Assembly (NCBI RefSeq): GCF_020873915.1
Contig: NZ_JAHWGP010000001.1
Location: 1-64,000, forward strand
Direction: 5' to 3'
DNA: 64,000 nucleotides
DNA from: Streptomyces sp. DH5
GTDB taxonomy: Bacteria > Actinomycetota > Actinomycetes > Streptomycetales > Streptomycetaceae
Made by a program: the position numbers and the translations under genes
The notes under the pieces: model-generated
What the model was told of the DNA's origin: nothing
What the model saw: the letters and a program-made list of their open reading frames with translations, nothing else
Database searches by the model: none
Part shown: piece after piece, positions 36,430 through 45,800 of the stretch
Layout: each line of letters starts with the position of its first letter
Position numbering within the stretch: position 1 is the stretch's first letter

Positions 36430-38172
36430 TCAGGCCGTCCGGCAGGCCGCCCGGATCGCCCGGAGCGAGAAGTGCTCGGGGCCGTCCAGGCACGCGAGCA
36501 TCAGCTCCTCCACCGGCTCCAGCAGATCCTCGTCCGGTTCCGTGGCGTGCCCCAGGCGGGACAGCAGCCGCTGGAGCACCAGCACCAGCCAGGCGGTACC
36601 GGCCGGTTCGGTGCGCTCCTGCTCGAACGAGTACAGCCAGGTGTACAGGCAGGAGGCCGCCGCGTGGTACAGGCAGTGCTCGGCGGCGGCGTCCTGCGCC
36701 TCGGCCGTGGTCGCGTCCAGAGTGCCCGCGGCGATCCGGGCGTAGAACGCGCCCCGCAGCAGGGAGAGCCGGTCCAGGACCTTGGTGAGGGCGCCCGCCT
36801 CGGCCGGCGGCAGCTCCCGCCCGGCGATCAGCCGCGCCCGCGCCACGGCCGGTTCCCAGCCGCGCGTGATCTCGTCCTCGGCGGCGTTGGTCAGTCGCAG
36901 CGCCCGCCCCGAGGGCTGCCAGACGGGAGCCTCCCGGGCATCGTCGAACAGGTCCCGCAGCAGGGTGTTCCCCTCGCGCGCCGGGCGGTCGGCGATCCGC
37001 GCCACCGTGGGCAGCTGCGAGGCGATGGCGTGCAGGTTGACGTGCGTGGTGCCCTCGAAGATGCTCGCGATCGCGTGGTCGCGCTGGAGCTTCTGGAAGA
37101 CGCCGGAGGCGACCTCCTCGCGCAGATAACTCCGCGCGCCCAGCACCCGCCCGGCCTCCGCCACGACCTCCTCGGCGAGGGTCGGCACCAGGTACTTCAC
37201 CACCGAAGACCACAGGCTCAGCCGGGAGGGCGCCACCGACAGCGAGCGCGTCACCGGCAGCGCCGTGCACTCGGCGATCAGCAGGTCCAGGTGGGCGCGG
37301 ACGAGGTGCCGGCGGATCACCGGGATCCGGTAGATCTCCTCGCCGTACAGCTCCCGCTCGCGGGCGTAGCGCAGCGTGATCCGCAGCACCGAGTCCATGG
37401 TGCCCACCGACAGCGCGCCGATCGCCGTCCGCGTGATCTGGAGCACCTGGAGGATCCCGGCCAGACCGGCGCCCGGACGGCCGAGCAGACAGCCGCCCGG
37501 AACCGGTGTGTCCCGGAAGGAGATGCCACTCAGGTCGTGGCCCCGCAGCCCGACCGTGCGGACGAAGGGGCGGTTGTCCCAACTGCCCTCTTGAAGCTGA
37601 GACTTGTCGAGCAGCAGCAGGGACGAGCCGATACCCTCGACGTTCGCGTACACGGTGACGAAACGACCCCGGGTCGCATTGCCCACGGGCCACTTGTCTC
37701 CCGTGAGGAGGTAGCCGTCGCCGTCGGGCACCGCGACCGTCTCGTTGGTGCCCAGGTCGCTGCCGTGGTCGGGCTCGGAGACCGCGAAGCACGCCAGGTC
37801 CCCGTCGAGCAGGCCCTGCGCGACCCGCTTCCGCTGCTCCTCGTCGCCCCACAGCCACACCGGGTTGACGCCGAGCAGCGCCGAGCCGAACATCACCGAA
37901 ACCGTGAGGTTGCGCCGGGCCAGCACCCGGGTCAGCAGGAACAGCTGTTCCAGATTGCGCAGCCCGCCGCCGAACGCCTCCGGCACCAGGTACCGGGCGA
38001 AGCCCCAGGAGCGCAGGAGGTCCACGGCTCCCGGCGGCAGCGCGTCGCGCTCCTCGTGCGCCACGATCTCCGCGAAGCTGAACGGGCCGCTCTCCGCGCC
38101 GGGATCGCCCAGGACCCGGTCCAGGTCCGCGGCGAGCGCGTGGGACGGCCGGTCGACGTCCTGACCGGTCAT
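36430..38172 (-). CDS. Acyl-CoA/acyl-ACP dehydrogenase for the lipid tail
   Basis: The 580-residue flavoprotein belongs to the long acyl-CoA dehydrogenase branch. FAD/acyl motifs are CFAVSEPDHGSDLGTNETVAV, WPVGNATRG, GISFRDTPVPGGCLLG and the C-terminal segment IASIFEGTTHVNLHAIASQL; about 150 extra helical residues follow the core. Similar enzymes in lipopeptide clusters (the LipB type of friulimicin-like pathways) introduce double bonds into the acyl chain while it is on an ACP. The adjacent ACP gene, overlapping by 4 bp (ATGA), strongly supports that role here. The exact position of desaturation cannot be told. Confidence 0.82.
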   Translation of the reverse strand: MTGQDVDRPSHALAADLDRVLGDPGAESGPFSFAEIVAHEERDALPPGAVDLLRSWGFARYLVPEAFGGGLRNLEQLFLLTRVLARRNLTVSVMFGSALLGVNPVWLWGDEEQRKRVAQGLLDGDLACFAVSEPDHGSDLGTNETVAVPDGDGYLLTGDKWPVGNATRGRFVTVYANVEGIGSSLLLLDKSQLQEGSWDNRPFVRTVGLRGHDLSGISFRDTPVPGGCLLGRPGAGLAGILQVLQITRTAIGALSVGTMDSVLRITLRYARERELYGEEIYRIPVIRRHLVRAHLDLLIAECTALPVTRSLSVAPSRLSLWSSVVKYLVPTLAEEVVAEAGRVLGARSYLREEVASGVFQKLQRDHAIASIFEGTTHVNLHAIASQLPTVARIADRPAREGNTLLRDLFDDAREAPVWQPSGRALRLTNAAEDEITRGWEPAVARARLIAGRELPPAEAGALTKVLDRLSLLRGAFYARIAAGTLDATTAEAQDAAAEHCLYHAAASCLYTWLYSFEQERTEPAGTAWLVLVLQRLLSRLGHATEPDEDLLEPVEELMLACLDGPEHFSLRAIRAACRTA

Positions 38173-38513
38173 GCCGTGGGGCCGCCGATGTCGTAGCGGG
38201 CGAGGAGCAGCTCGACCTCGTCGTCGGTGGGCAGCGTGGCGTGACCCGCCGCAACCTCCGAGACGACGAAGTCGACGACGTCGCCGACCCGCTCCAGCTT
38301 CATCGCCTCCTCGGGGGTCAGTGACCGCAGACCGTACAGGTCCTCCAGGTTGTAGCCGAGTTCGGCGAGGACCAGCGAGTGGAAGCCCAGGTCGCCGATC
38401 AGGTGGTGCTCCGCGGTGACCTCGGGGAGCTTGCGCGGGGCGATCAGCCGGGCCATCCCGAGCACCACGGGGGCCACGGCCTCGGTGGCGGTTGCGGCAG
38501 GGGTGTGAGTCAT
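38169..38513 (-). CDS. Acyl carrier protein for the fatty-acid starter
   Basis: The 114-residue carrier protein has the phosphopantetheine motif LIGDLGFHSLVLAELGYNL, with Ser near residue 46, in the DLGFxS arrangement of secondary-metabolite ACPs. It is followed by helices ending in DDEVELLLARYDIGG. It begins with ATG 38513 and its stop overlaps the start of the acyl-CoA dehydrogenase gene. It should receive the fatty acyl adenylate made by the ligase encoded at 53030 and present the acyl chain to the dehydrogenase and then to NRPS-1. Confidence 0.85.
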   Translation of the reverse strand: MTHTPAATATEAVAPVVLGMARLIAPRKLPEVTAEHHLIGDLGFHSLVLAELGYNLEDLYGLRSLTPEEAMKLERVGDVVDFVVSEVAAGHATLPTDDEVELLLARYDIGGPTA

Positions 38514-38666
38514 GGTGCCGACGCTAGGACGGCCACGCGCCCCGCCCCAGGTAACGGCCCCGGCAGGCTCTCGGCAACTCCCCTGACACCGCACAGCGTT
38601 GCTACCGCGCAAACTGCCGCCGTACTGCCTGTCCGGGCCGCGCCGGCGGCGGTAAGGCTGGTCCGC

Positions 38667-39473
38667 ATGAGCACACTCGACCCCGTGGCGCCGACAACAC
38701 CGTGGATCGCCGGGCGGTACGCCGCCGGGCGGCCCCGCCTCCGGCTGTTCTGCCTGCCGCCCGCCGGAGGCAGCGCGGCCTCCTTCGCCGTCTGGCGTCC
38801 CCATCTGCCCCCGGGCGTCGAACTCGCCCCGGTGGAACTGCCGGGCCGCGGCTCACGCATCGACGAACCGGTCCCGTACGCCCTGGAGCCGCTGGTGGAC
38901 GCCCTCCTGGAAGGGCTGCGCGGCGAACTCGACCTGCCGTACGTGCTGTTCGGGCACAGCTTCGGTGCCGTCGTGGCCTACGAGCTGACGCGGCGCATCG
39001 AGGGCCGGGGCGGCCTGCCGGCCCCCGCCGCGCTGGTGGTGTCGGCCCACCGGGCCCCGCACGTGCCGCTCGCCCGGGAGCTCCTCACCGGAAGCGGCGA
39101 CCGGGCGCTGGCCGCCTGGCTGCACCGGCACGGCGGACTGCCCGGAGAACTGCTGGAGCACCCCGACTTCCTGAGCGACCTGCTGCGTGCGGTGCGGGCC
39201 GATCTGGAGATCGCCGAGCGCTACCTCCTGCCCGGACCGGCCCCGGTGCGCTGCCCGCTCGCCGTCCTCGCGGGCGCCGACGACGGTGTCGCCGCCCCCG
39301 CGGCGGTCGAACCGTGGGACGGATACGGCACGCCGCCGCCCCGGATGCGGCTGGTCCCCGGTGGGCACTCCTACCCGCGGACGCATCCGGAGGCGACGCT
39401 GGCGGCCGTGACCGGGGAACTGCGCCGGCTCGGCCTACAGGGTCTCGGCACGGAGGGTGACCGGCAGGGATGA
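38667..39473 (+). CDS. Type II thioesterase, copy 1
   Basis: This 268-residue editing thioesterase removes wrongly loaded acyl or aminoacyl groups from NRPS carrier domains. RLFCLPPAGGSAASFAVW is the family opening, the nucleophile elbow is FGHSFGAVVAYEL, and VPGGHSYP carries the His. A TAAGGCT element 8 bp before the ATG suggests a leaderless transcript. It is divergent from the ACP gene. Its 3' end overlaps the convergent P450 gene by 39 bp (39435-39473). A paralogue is encoded at 56632. Confidence 0.88.
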   Translation: MSTLDPVAPTTPWIAGRYAAGRPRLRLFCLPPAGGSAASFAVWRPHLPPGVELAPVELPGRGSRIDEPVPYALEPLVDALLEGLRGELDLPYVLFGHSFGAVVAYELTRRIEGRGGLPAPAALVVSAHRAPHVPLARELLTGSGDRALAAWLHRHGGLPGELLEHPDFLSDLLRAVRADLEIAERYLLPGPAPVRCPLAVLAGADDGVAAPAAVEPWDGYGTPPPRMRLVPGGHSYPRTHPEATLAAVTGELRRLGLQGLGTEGDRQG

Positions 39474-40667
39474 CAGACCGCTGAGGAAGTTGGAGTAGAC
39501 GTACTCCGGTTCCCCGGCGGGCTCCGCCCCGGCCACCAGGTCCCGCAGGCTCTCCAGCAGGGCCGACAGTTCCGCGCGGGCGAGGAACGCGCCCAGGCAG
39601 AAGTGCGGCCCGTACGCGAAGGACAGGTGCTTGTTGGGGGACCGGGACAGGTCGAAGACGTCCGGCCGGTCGAAGACCCGCTCGTCCCGGTTGGCGGAGG
39701 CCATCCAGACGGTGACGATGTCACCCTCCTCGACGAACCGGTCGCCCAGCAGCACGTCCTGCGCGGCGGTACGGCCGCTGTGCAGCGCCGGGGTGGTCCA
39801 GCGCAGCACCTCCTCCACGGCCGACGGGATGTCCGCGGCGCCGGACTTCAGCGCCCGCCACTGCTCCGGCCGCTCCATCAGCGCGTGCACGGCCCCCACC
39901 ATGGCGAAGCGGGTCGTCTCGTGACCGCCCATGATGATGCTGTAGCAGTTGAAGACGATCTCCTCGTGCGTCAGCGGACGCCCGTCGATCTCCCGGTTGA
40001 CCAGCAGGCCGACCACGTCGTCGTAGGGCTTCTTGCGCCGCTCGGCGGCCAGCTCCGAGAAGTACAGCAGCAGGCCGTTGCGGGAGGACCAGGTGGCCTC
40101 CTGGTCGGGCACGCCGTCCGCGGACGACAGCGCCGAGGACGTCAGGGAGATGATGTGTCCCCGGTCGGAGGCCGGTACGCCCAGCAGGTCGCAGATGGCG
40201 GCCAGCGGGATGTGCGCGGCGACGTCGGTGGCGAAGTCCGCCGTGCCCCGCTCGACGGCCTCCGCGACCAGCCGGCGGGTGCCGCGCCGCACGCTGTCCA
40301 CGACCACCTCGAGGGACCGCGGGGAGAACGGCTTGAGCAGCGCGCTGCGCAGCCCCCGGTGCGGGCGCCCGTCGGTGACGGCCAGCATCTTCCCGGCCGC
40401 GGAGTCGCCGCCCGCCAGCAGGGTGTCGAGCACGTTGCCCCGCTCGGAGGTGAACGTCCCGCTGTCGCCCAGCACGGCGGCCGCGTCCGCGTGGCCGCTC
40501 ACCACCCAGAACCCCGGGCCGTGCGCGCCCTCCGGCTGCCAGTGCACCGGGTCCTCGGCGCGCAGCCGGCGCCACAGCGGCCCCAGGTCGTGGCGGGCGT
40601 GCAGCAGCGGATCGGCGAGGTCCACCTCGTCGAGCGCCACCGGGTCGAGCACGGGCCGCGTCTTCAT
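39435..40667 (-). CDS. Cytochrome P450
   Basis: The 410-residue bacterial class I P450 needs ferredoxin partners encoded elsewhere. The I-helix reads IIMGGHETTRFAMVG, the ExxR motif is AVEEVLRWTTPALH, and the heme-binding loop is LSFAYGPHFCLGAFLARAE with the axial Cys. No N-terminal membrane segment is present. ATG 40667 is preferred over ATG 40673 because GGAAG then has proper spacing. It ends the minus-strand run of dioxygenase, SDR and P450 behind NRPS-2, so oxidation of an amino-acid residue or the acyl chain is likely. Confidence 0.9.
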   Translation of the reverse strand: MKTRPVLDPVALDEVDLADPLLHARHDLGPLWRRLRAEDPVHWQPEGAHGPGFWVVSGHADAAAVLGDSGTFTSERGNVLDTLLAGGDSAAGKMLAVTDGRPHRGLRSALLKPFSPRSLEVVVDSVRRGTRRLVAEAVERGTADFATDVAAHIPLAAICDLLGVPASDRGHIISLTSSALSSADGVPDQEATWSSRNGLLLYFSELAAERRKKPYDDVVGLLVNREIDGRPLTHEEIVFNCYSIIMGGHETTRFAMVGAVHALMERPEQWRALKSGAADIPSAVEEVLRWTTPALHSGRTAAQDVLLGDRFVEEGDIVTVWMASANRDERVFDRPDVFDLSRSPNKHLSFAYGPHFCLGAFLARAELSALLESLRDLVAGAEPAGEPEYVYSNFLSGLSSLPVTLRAETL

Positions 40668-40722
40668 GGTCATCTTCCTGGGTCCCTCGGGCTCGGTCGG
40701 ACGGCTTCCCGGCGGCGCCGGG

Positions 40723-41493
40723 TCAGCACGGGGGTTCGGTCGGTCCGGGGAAGAACGCCGTGGTCGCCCCGGCGGTCTCGGCCCCGTCCACCGTGAACTG
40801 CTGGCCCGACACGAAGGCCGCCCCGGGCGAGGCGAGGAAGTGGAAGACCTCCGCGATCTCCTCGGGCAGCGCGTGCCGCCGGGCCGGGATGCGGGCGTTC
40901 ACCTCGTCGAGCATGGCGTCGGTGTACTCGGCGCGCTGCATCGGCGTGAGCACCGCCCCCGGCGCCACGCACGCCGTGCGGATCAGCGGGGCCAGCTCGA
41001 CCGCGAAGGTCTGGCACAGCGACGCCACACCGGCCTTGCTGGCGTTGTAGTCGGCGTACAGCGGGTAGCCGCGGGAGCCGTTGACGGACGCCGTCGCCAG
41101 CAGCACCCCCTCGCCGCGGCGCAGCATGTGCGGCACGGCGTGCCGCCACAGGGCGAGCACACCCATGAGGTTGACGTCGAGGGTGCGCCGGGCGTCGGCC
41201 TCGGTGATCTCCAGGATGCCGTGCCGGACGCTGATGCCCGCGTTGGCGACGACGACGTCCAGCCGCCCCCGTTCGCCGGCCACCCGGTCGACGGCGTCCC
41301 GGACGGCGTCCCAGTCGGCCACGTCCACCTTGGTCCAGTGGATCTCGCCGCCGCCCTCCCGGGGCCCGTCCGGGCGGCCGGCTGTCGGGGGCTGCACGTC
41401 CAGGTTGACGACGTGGTCGCCGGCCCGGGCGAAGCGTTCGGCGGTGGCCTGCCCGATGCCGCTGGAGGCGCCGGACACGATGACGGTGCGCAT
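40723..41493 (-). CDS. Short-chain dehydrogenase/reductase
   Basis: A classical SDR of 256 residues. The nucleotide-binding turn is IVSGASSGIGQATAERF, the NAG motif is VVVANAGISVRHG, and the catalytic part is LLATASVNGSRGYPLYADYNASKAG, with Ser, Tyr and Lys in order. An Asp after the second strand (VVNLDV) suggests NAD(H) rather than NADP(H). It lies between the dioxygenase (38 bp upstream) and P450 genes. Oxidation of a hydroxyl introduced by one of them, or reduction of a keto group, are both possible. Confidence 0.88.
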   Translation of the reverse strand: MRTVIVSGASSGIGQATAERFARAGDHVVNLDVQPPTAGRPDGPREGGGEIHWTKVDVADWDAVRDAVDRVAGERGRLDVVVANAGISVRHGILEITEADARRTLDVNLMGVLALWRHAVPHMLRRGEGVLLATASVNGSRGYPLYADYNASKAGVASLCQTFAVELAPLIRTACVAPGAVLTPMQRAEYTDAMLDEVNARIPARRHALPEEIAEVFHFLASPGAAFVSGQQFTVDGAETAGATTAFFPGPTEPPC

Positions 41494-41531
41494 GACGGTG
41501 CTGCCTTTCGTGTACGTGGGGAACCGGCCGG

Positions 41532-42617
41532 TCAGACGATGACGCGCGGGTGCTCGAGGGCGTAACCGCTGAGATTGCGGCGCAGGTTGCGGCTGACGGT
41601 GAGCTTCTTCAGCCAGCGGTCGGTGCCGTCGTAGCGGGCGGTGAAGGGCCTGCGGCCGTGCACCGCACGGTAGTTGTCGACGATCAGCAGTGAGCCCGGG
41701 CCGACCGCGACGTCCCGCTGGACGCGGTTCAGCTCGGCCATCAGCCGGTCCAGCGCCGCCTCGGCCTCCGTGTCGCCGGGCAGCGTGTCCATGAACGGGC
41801 GGTCGATGCGCAGGTAGGGGCTCGGCCGGTCGCCGAACAGCACCGCCGTCGGCACCGGGCGGTCGGCCATCGCGCGCAGCCGGGGCAGCGCCGGGTGGCC
41901 GGGCGCGTACGTCTCCAGCTGCCGGATGTGCTCGGTGTCCGGGCGGATGAGGAACCGCTCCTCGGCGAGCACCGCCCGGTCGGCGTCGTCGAGCCGGACG
42001 TCACGCACGGAGGCGACGATGGTCGGCACCGCGTCGGGGTTGCGCAGCCCCATCAGCAGCAGGTAGTCGCAGCGGTTGGGGTGGAAGCCGTCCTCGGTGT
42101 GGAACTCCAGCAGCGCCTCGCTGCCGTACCCGCTCTGCCGGTCCTCGTCACCGTGGATCGGCAGGATGTTCTGGATGATGCGCCCTTCCTGGAGGGTCAC
42201 CCAGCCGAACGGGTCACCGAGCAGCAGGCCGCACAGCGCCAGCCACACCTCCTGGTCGCGGGCCGTGTCCCCGTGGATCGCCTCCCGCCAGTGACCGGGT
42301 GTGGGACCGAGCGCGTCGCCGTCCACCGGGAAGCCGTGCACCAGGCAGGAGGCGTTGCGCTCGCTGCGCCGGTACGACAGCAGGAACGTGCGCAGCCCCG
42401 CCGGCAGCGACTCCTCGGCGGCGAGCGCGCGGTCGTAGAACTCGGGCAGCGACGGCGCGCCGTACACCTCGCCGAGCTTCTCGGCGGCGCTGCGCAGCTC
42501 GGCGACCTCGTCGGCGTCCAGGACGTACTCGGCGGGGGCGTCCGGGCCGTCCGGGACGCCCGGTGCGCGGGCGGTGTCCCGGAGGGACGGGGCGACGGTC
42601 GGGTTCGTGATTGTCAT
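41532..42617 (-). CDS. VioC/AsnO-family Fe(II)/2-oxoglutarate amino-acid hydroxylase
   Basis: The 361-residue oxygenase belongs to the clavaminate synthase-like family that hydroxylates free amino acids before NRPS loading. The iron ligands are in LLEFHTEDGFHPNRCDYLLL (His and Glu of HTE) and in the C-terminal AVHGRRPFTARYDGTDRW, with the distal His and the 2-oxoglutarate-binding Arg. Local spelling (HTED, ERFLIRPDTEH, AVHGRRxFxxRYDGxDRWLK) resembles the arginine hydroxylases VioC, OrfP and MppO more than the Asn hydroxylase AsnO, which has HNENAF. ATG 42617 is chosen over 42719. The first A domain of NRPS-2 has an acidic pocket, which fits a basic substrate. Confidence 0.85.
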   Translation of the reverse strand: MTITNPTVAPSLRDTARAPGVPDGPDAPAEYVLDADEVAELRSAAEKLGEVYGAPSLPEFYDRALAAEESLPAGLRTFLLSYRRSERNASCLVHGFPVDGDALGPTPGHWREAIHGDTARDQEVWLALCGLLLGDPFGWVTLQEGRIIQNILPIHGDEDRQSGYGSEALLEFHTEDGFHPNRCDYLLLMGLRNPDAVPTIVASVRDVRLDDADRAVLAEERFLIRPDTEHIRQLETYAPGHPALPRLRAMADRPVPTAVLFGDRPSPYLRIDRPFMDTLPGDTEAEAALDRLMAELNRVQRDVAVGPGSLLIVDNYRAVHGRRPFTARYDGTDRWLKKLTVSRNLRRNLSGYALEHPRVIV

Positions 42618-42761
42618 GTCGGTGTCCTCACCGGGTCGTGACCGCTCGGGGTCGTCCGTCGTTCGGTCCTGTGCGATCCGCGCCGCGAGGTGGCGGCCGG
42701 ATCGCGTGGTGGAGCGCACCGGACCGGCCGAGCAGGGTCCCGGCCGTGTCGTGGTCCAGTG

Positions 42762-42825
42762 GTCGTGCGGTGGTGCGGTGGTGCGGTCGTGCGGTCGTGC
42801 GGTCGTGCGGTCGTGCGGTGGTGCG
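42762..42825. repeat. 8-bp satellite, eight units
   Basis: Eight consecutive units of GTCGTGCG or GTGGTGCG, without interruption, lie in the gap between the NRPS-2 stop and the dioxygenase start. Copy number probably varies between strains. As RNA the tract may form G-rich structure. Confidence 0.9.
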
Positions 42826-42840
42826 ATCGGGGTGGTGTTA

Positions 42841-45800
42841 CTACCGCCAGTCCTCGGCGAACCGGTCGAGCTCCGCCTGGTCCAGCGCGATCAGCGGCTC
42901 CTCGTCCTCCTCCCCGGCCGCCGCGGCGGCCGGCGGCGGGGCGAGCTCCTTGACCGCCGAGGCGATCGAGGCCACCGTCTTGTGGGCGAACACGTCCCGG
43001 GGAGCGACGTCCAGGCCCGCCTCACGCGCCAGGGTGACCAGCTTGATCGAGACGATGGAGTCGCCGCCGAGGTCGAAGAAGCTGTCGTCGACCCCGACCC
43101 GCTCCACGCCGAGCGCCTCGGCGAACAGGGAACACAGCAACTCCTCGCGCGGGGTGCGCGGCGCGCGCCCCTGCGCCCCCGCGGAGAACTCCGGCGCGGG
43201 CAGCGCGTTCAGGTCGAGCTTGCCGCTGGCGGTCCTCGGCAGCCGGTCCAGGACGACGACCGCCGCGGGCACCATGTGCTCGGGCAGTGCCTCGGCGGCC
43301 CGCCCGCGCAGCAGGACCGGGTCGGGCACCGCACCGGCGGCCGGGGCGGCGTACGCCACCAGCTGCCGGTGGCCGGGCCGGTCCTCGCGGACGACGACCA
43401 CGGCCTGCGCGACCGCCGGGTCCTCGGCCAGCACGGCCTCGATCTCACCGGGCTCGATGCGGAAGCCGCGCACCTTCACCTGCTGGTCCACCCGGCCGAG
43501 GAACTCCAGCTCCCCGTCGGGTCCCCGGCGGGCCAGGTCACCGGTGCGGTACATGCGCGTCCCGGGCGGGCCGAAGGGGTCGGCGACGAAACGCTCGGCG
43601 GTCTGCCCGGGGCGGCCCAGGTAACCGCGCGCCAGGCCCTCACCGGCCACGTACAGCTCACCGGGCACGCCCGCCGGCACCGGCTGGAGCGTGCCGTCCA
43701 GCAGGTACACGCGGGCCCCGGCGACGGGCTCGCCGAGCGGCGGACGGACCCGGCCGCCCAGCGGGCGGCTCATCGTCGCCATGACGGTCGCCTCGGTCGG
43801 GCCGTAGGCGTTCACCATCCGGCGCCCGGACGACCAGCGTTCCACCAGGTCGGGCGGGCAGGCCTCGGCCCCCACCACCAGGGTCGTGCCCGGCGGCAGC
43901 GCGTCCTCGGGCAGCACGGCCAGGGAGGACGGCGGCAGCAGCAGCGCCGTCACACCGTGCCGGGCCACCGTGGCGGCCAGCGCCGGGCCGGGCAGCAGCT
44001 CGTCCGCCGGCGCGGTGACCGCGCACGCCCCCGTCAGCAGGGCCGTCGCCAGCTCCCACACCGAGGCGTCGAAGCTCGGCGAGGCGAACAGCAGCACCCG
44101 CTCGTGCGGGCGCAGCTCCAGACCGGCGCGCTGCTGGGCGACCAGGGACGCGATCCCCAGGTGCGGCACCTGCACGCCCTTGGGGCGGCCCGTCGACCCG
44201 GAGGTGTAGATGACGTACGCGGTGTGCGCGGGCCGGAGCGGCGCCACCCGGTCGGCGTCCGTCAGGTCGGTGCCCGGCAGGCCGGCGTCCACCGGCACCG
44301 TGCCGAGGCAGCGGGTCCGTGCCGTGCCCGCCCAGGCCGGCAGGTCCGCCGCCCCCGGCGCGGTCAGCACCAGCGCCGGCCGGGCGTCGCCGACGATGTG
44401 CCGCAGCCGCTCCGGCGGATAGCCGGGGTCCAGCGGCAGGTAGGCGGCGCCCGCCTTGAGCACGGCGAGGACCGCGGTCACCGACTGCGCCGACCGCGGC
44501 AGCGCCACGCCCACCACGTCCTCCGGGCCGATGCCCTCGGCCACCAGCTCCCGCGCCAGCCGGTTGGCCCGCTCGTTCAGCTCGCCGTACGACAGGGTGT
44601 GCTCCCCGTCGATCACGGCGAGGGCGTCGGGCCGCTCCCGCACCCGCTCCTCGAACAGCGCCGGGAAAGTGTCCGGCCCCGGGTGGGCGGGTCCCTCCGC
44701 GGCGGCGCGCAGCGCGGTCCGTTCCCCGGCCGTGAGCAGGTCCAGCCGGCCCAGCGGGGCCGACGGGTCGGCGAGGAAACCGTCCAGGACCGCCCGGACC
44801 CGGGTGAGCAGGGCGGCGCCCTCCTCCGCGGTGAACAGGTCGGCGCGGTAGCTGAGTTCGAGGCTCAGCCGCTCGCCCGGTACCACCACCAGGTTCAGCG
44901 GGTAGTGCGAGGCGCCCGGCACCGGGTCCTCGTCCACCGTCATGCGCAGCCCCGGCACCTGCTGCCGGACGGCCTCGCCGTCGAACGGCGCGCTGGCGAA
45001 GTCCAGGACGGTGTCGAAGAGTTCGCCCACCCCCAGGGACCGCTGCACCTCGGTCAGCCCGAGGTGCTGGTAGGGCCGCAGCCCGGCCTGCTGCTCCTGG
45101 AGGCCGGCCAGCAGCGCGCCGAACGGCCGGGCCGCGTCGAGGCGGACGCGCACCGGCACGGTGTTCATCAGCAGGCCCACGATGTCCTCGGAGCCGGGCA
45201 GGTCCGCCGGGCGGGCGGCGGTGGTGGCACCGAACACCACGTCGTCGCGGCCCAGCAGCCGGCCCACGACGAGCGCCCACGCCCCCTGCATCAGGGTGTT
45301 GAGGGTCAGACCGGCGCCGCGGACGCCGGCGAGGAGCTCGGCGGTGCGTCCGGCGTCGACGGTGTGCGTCACCAGGTGCGGCACGCCGGCCGTGGCGGCC
45401 TCCGCGTCCGGGGCCACCAGCGTGGGCTCGTCGAACCCGGCCAGCGCCTCGCTCCAGGCCCGGACCGCCGCGTCCTCGTCCTGCCCGCCGAGCCAGCGCA
45501 CGAAGTCGGTGAACTGCGCCGGCGCCGGCGCCGGGTGGGTGCCGCCGCGGGCGTAGGCGGCGAACAGGTCGCGGAAGAACAGGGGCAGCGACCAGCCGTC
45601 GAGCAGCGCGTGGTGGTGCGACACCACCAGCAGGTGGTCGTCGTCCGCGAACCGCACCAGCGTGACCCGCAGCAGCGGAGGCTCGGACAGGTCGAAGCGG
45701 CGCGTCCGCTCGTCGGCCAGCAGCTCGGCCACCCGGGCCCGCCGCCGCTCCTCGTCCAGTCCGCCCAGGTCGACCTCGCGCCACGGCGTGCGGACGTCCT

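Noticed and set aside
35822-36745. Plus-strand frames with a threefold repeated protein segment
   Set aside because: They are produced by the 122-bp DNA repeats, with no ribosome site and no domain.
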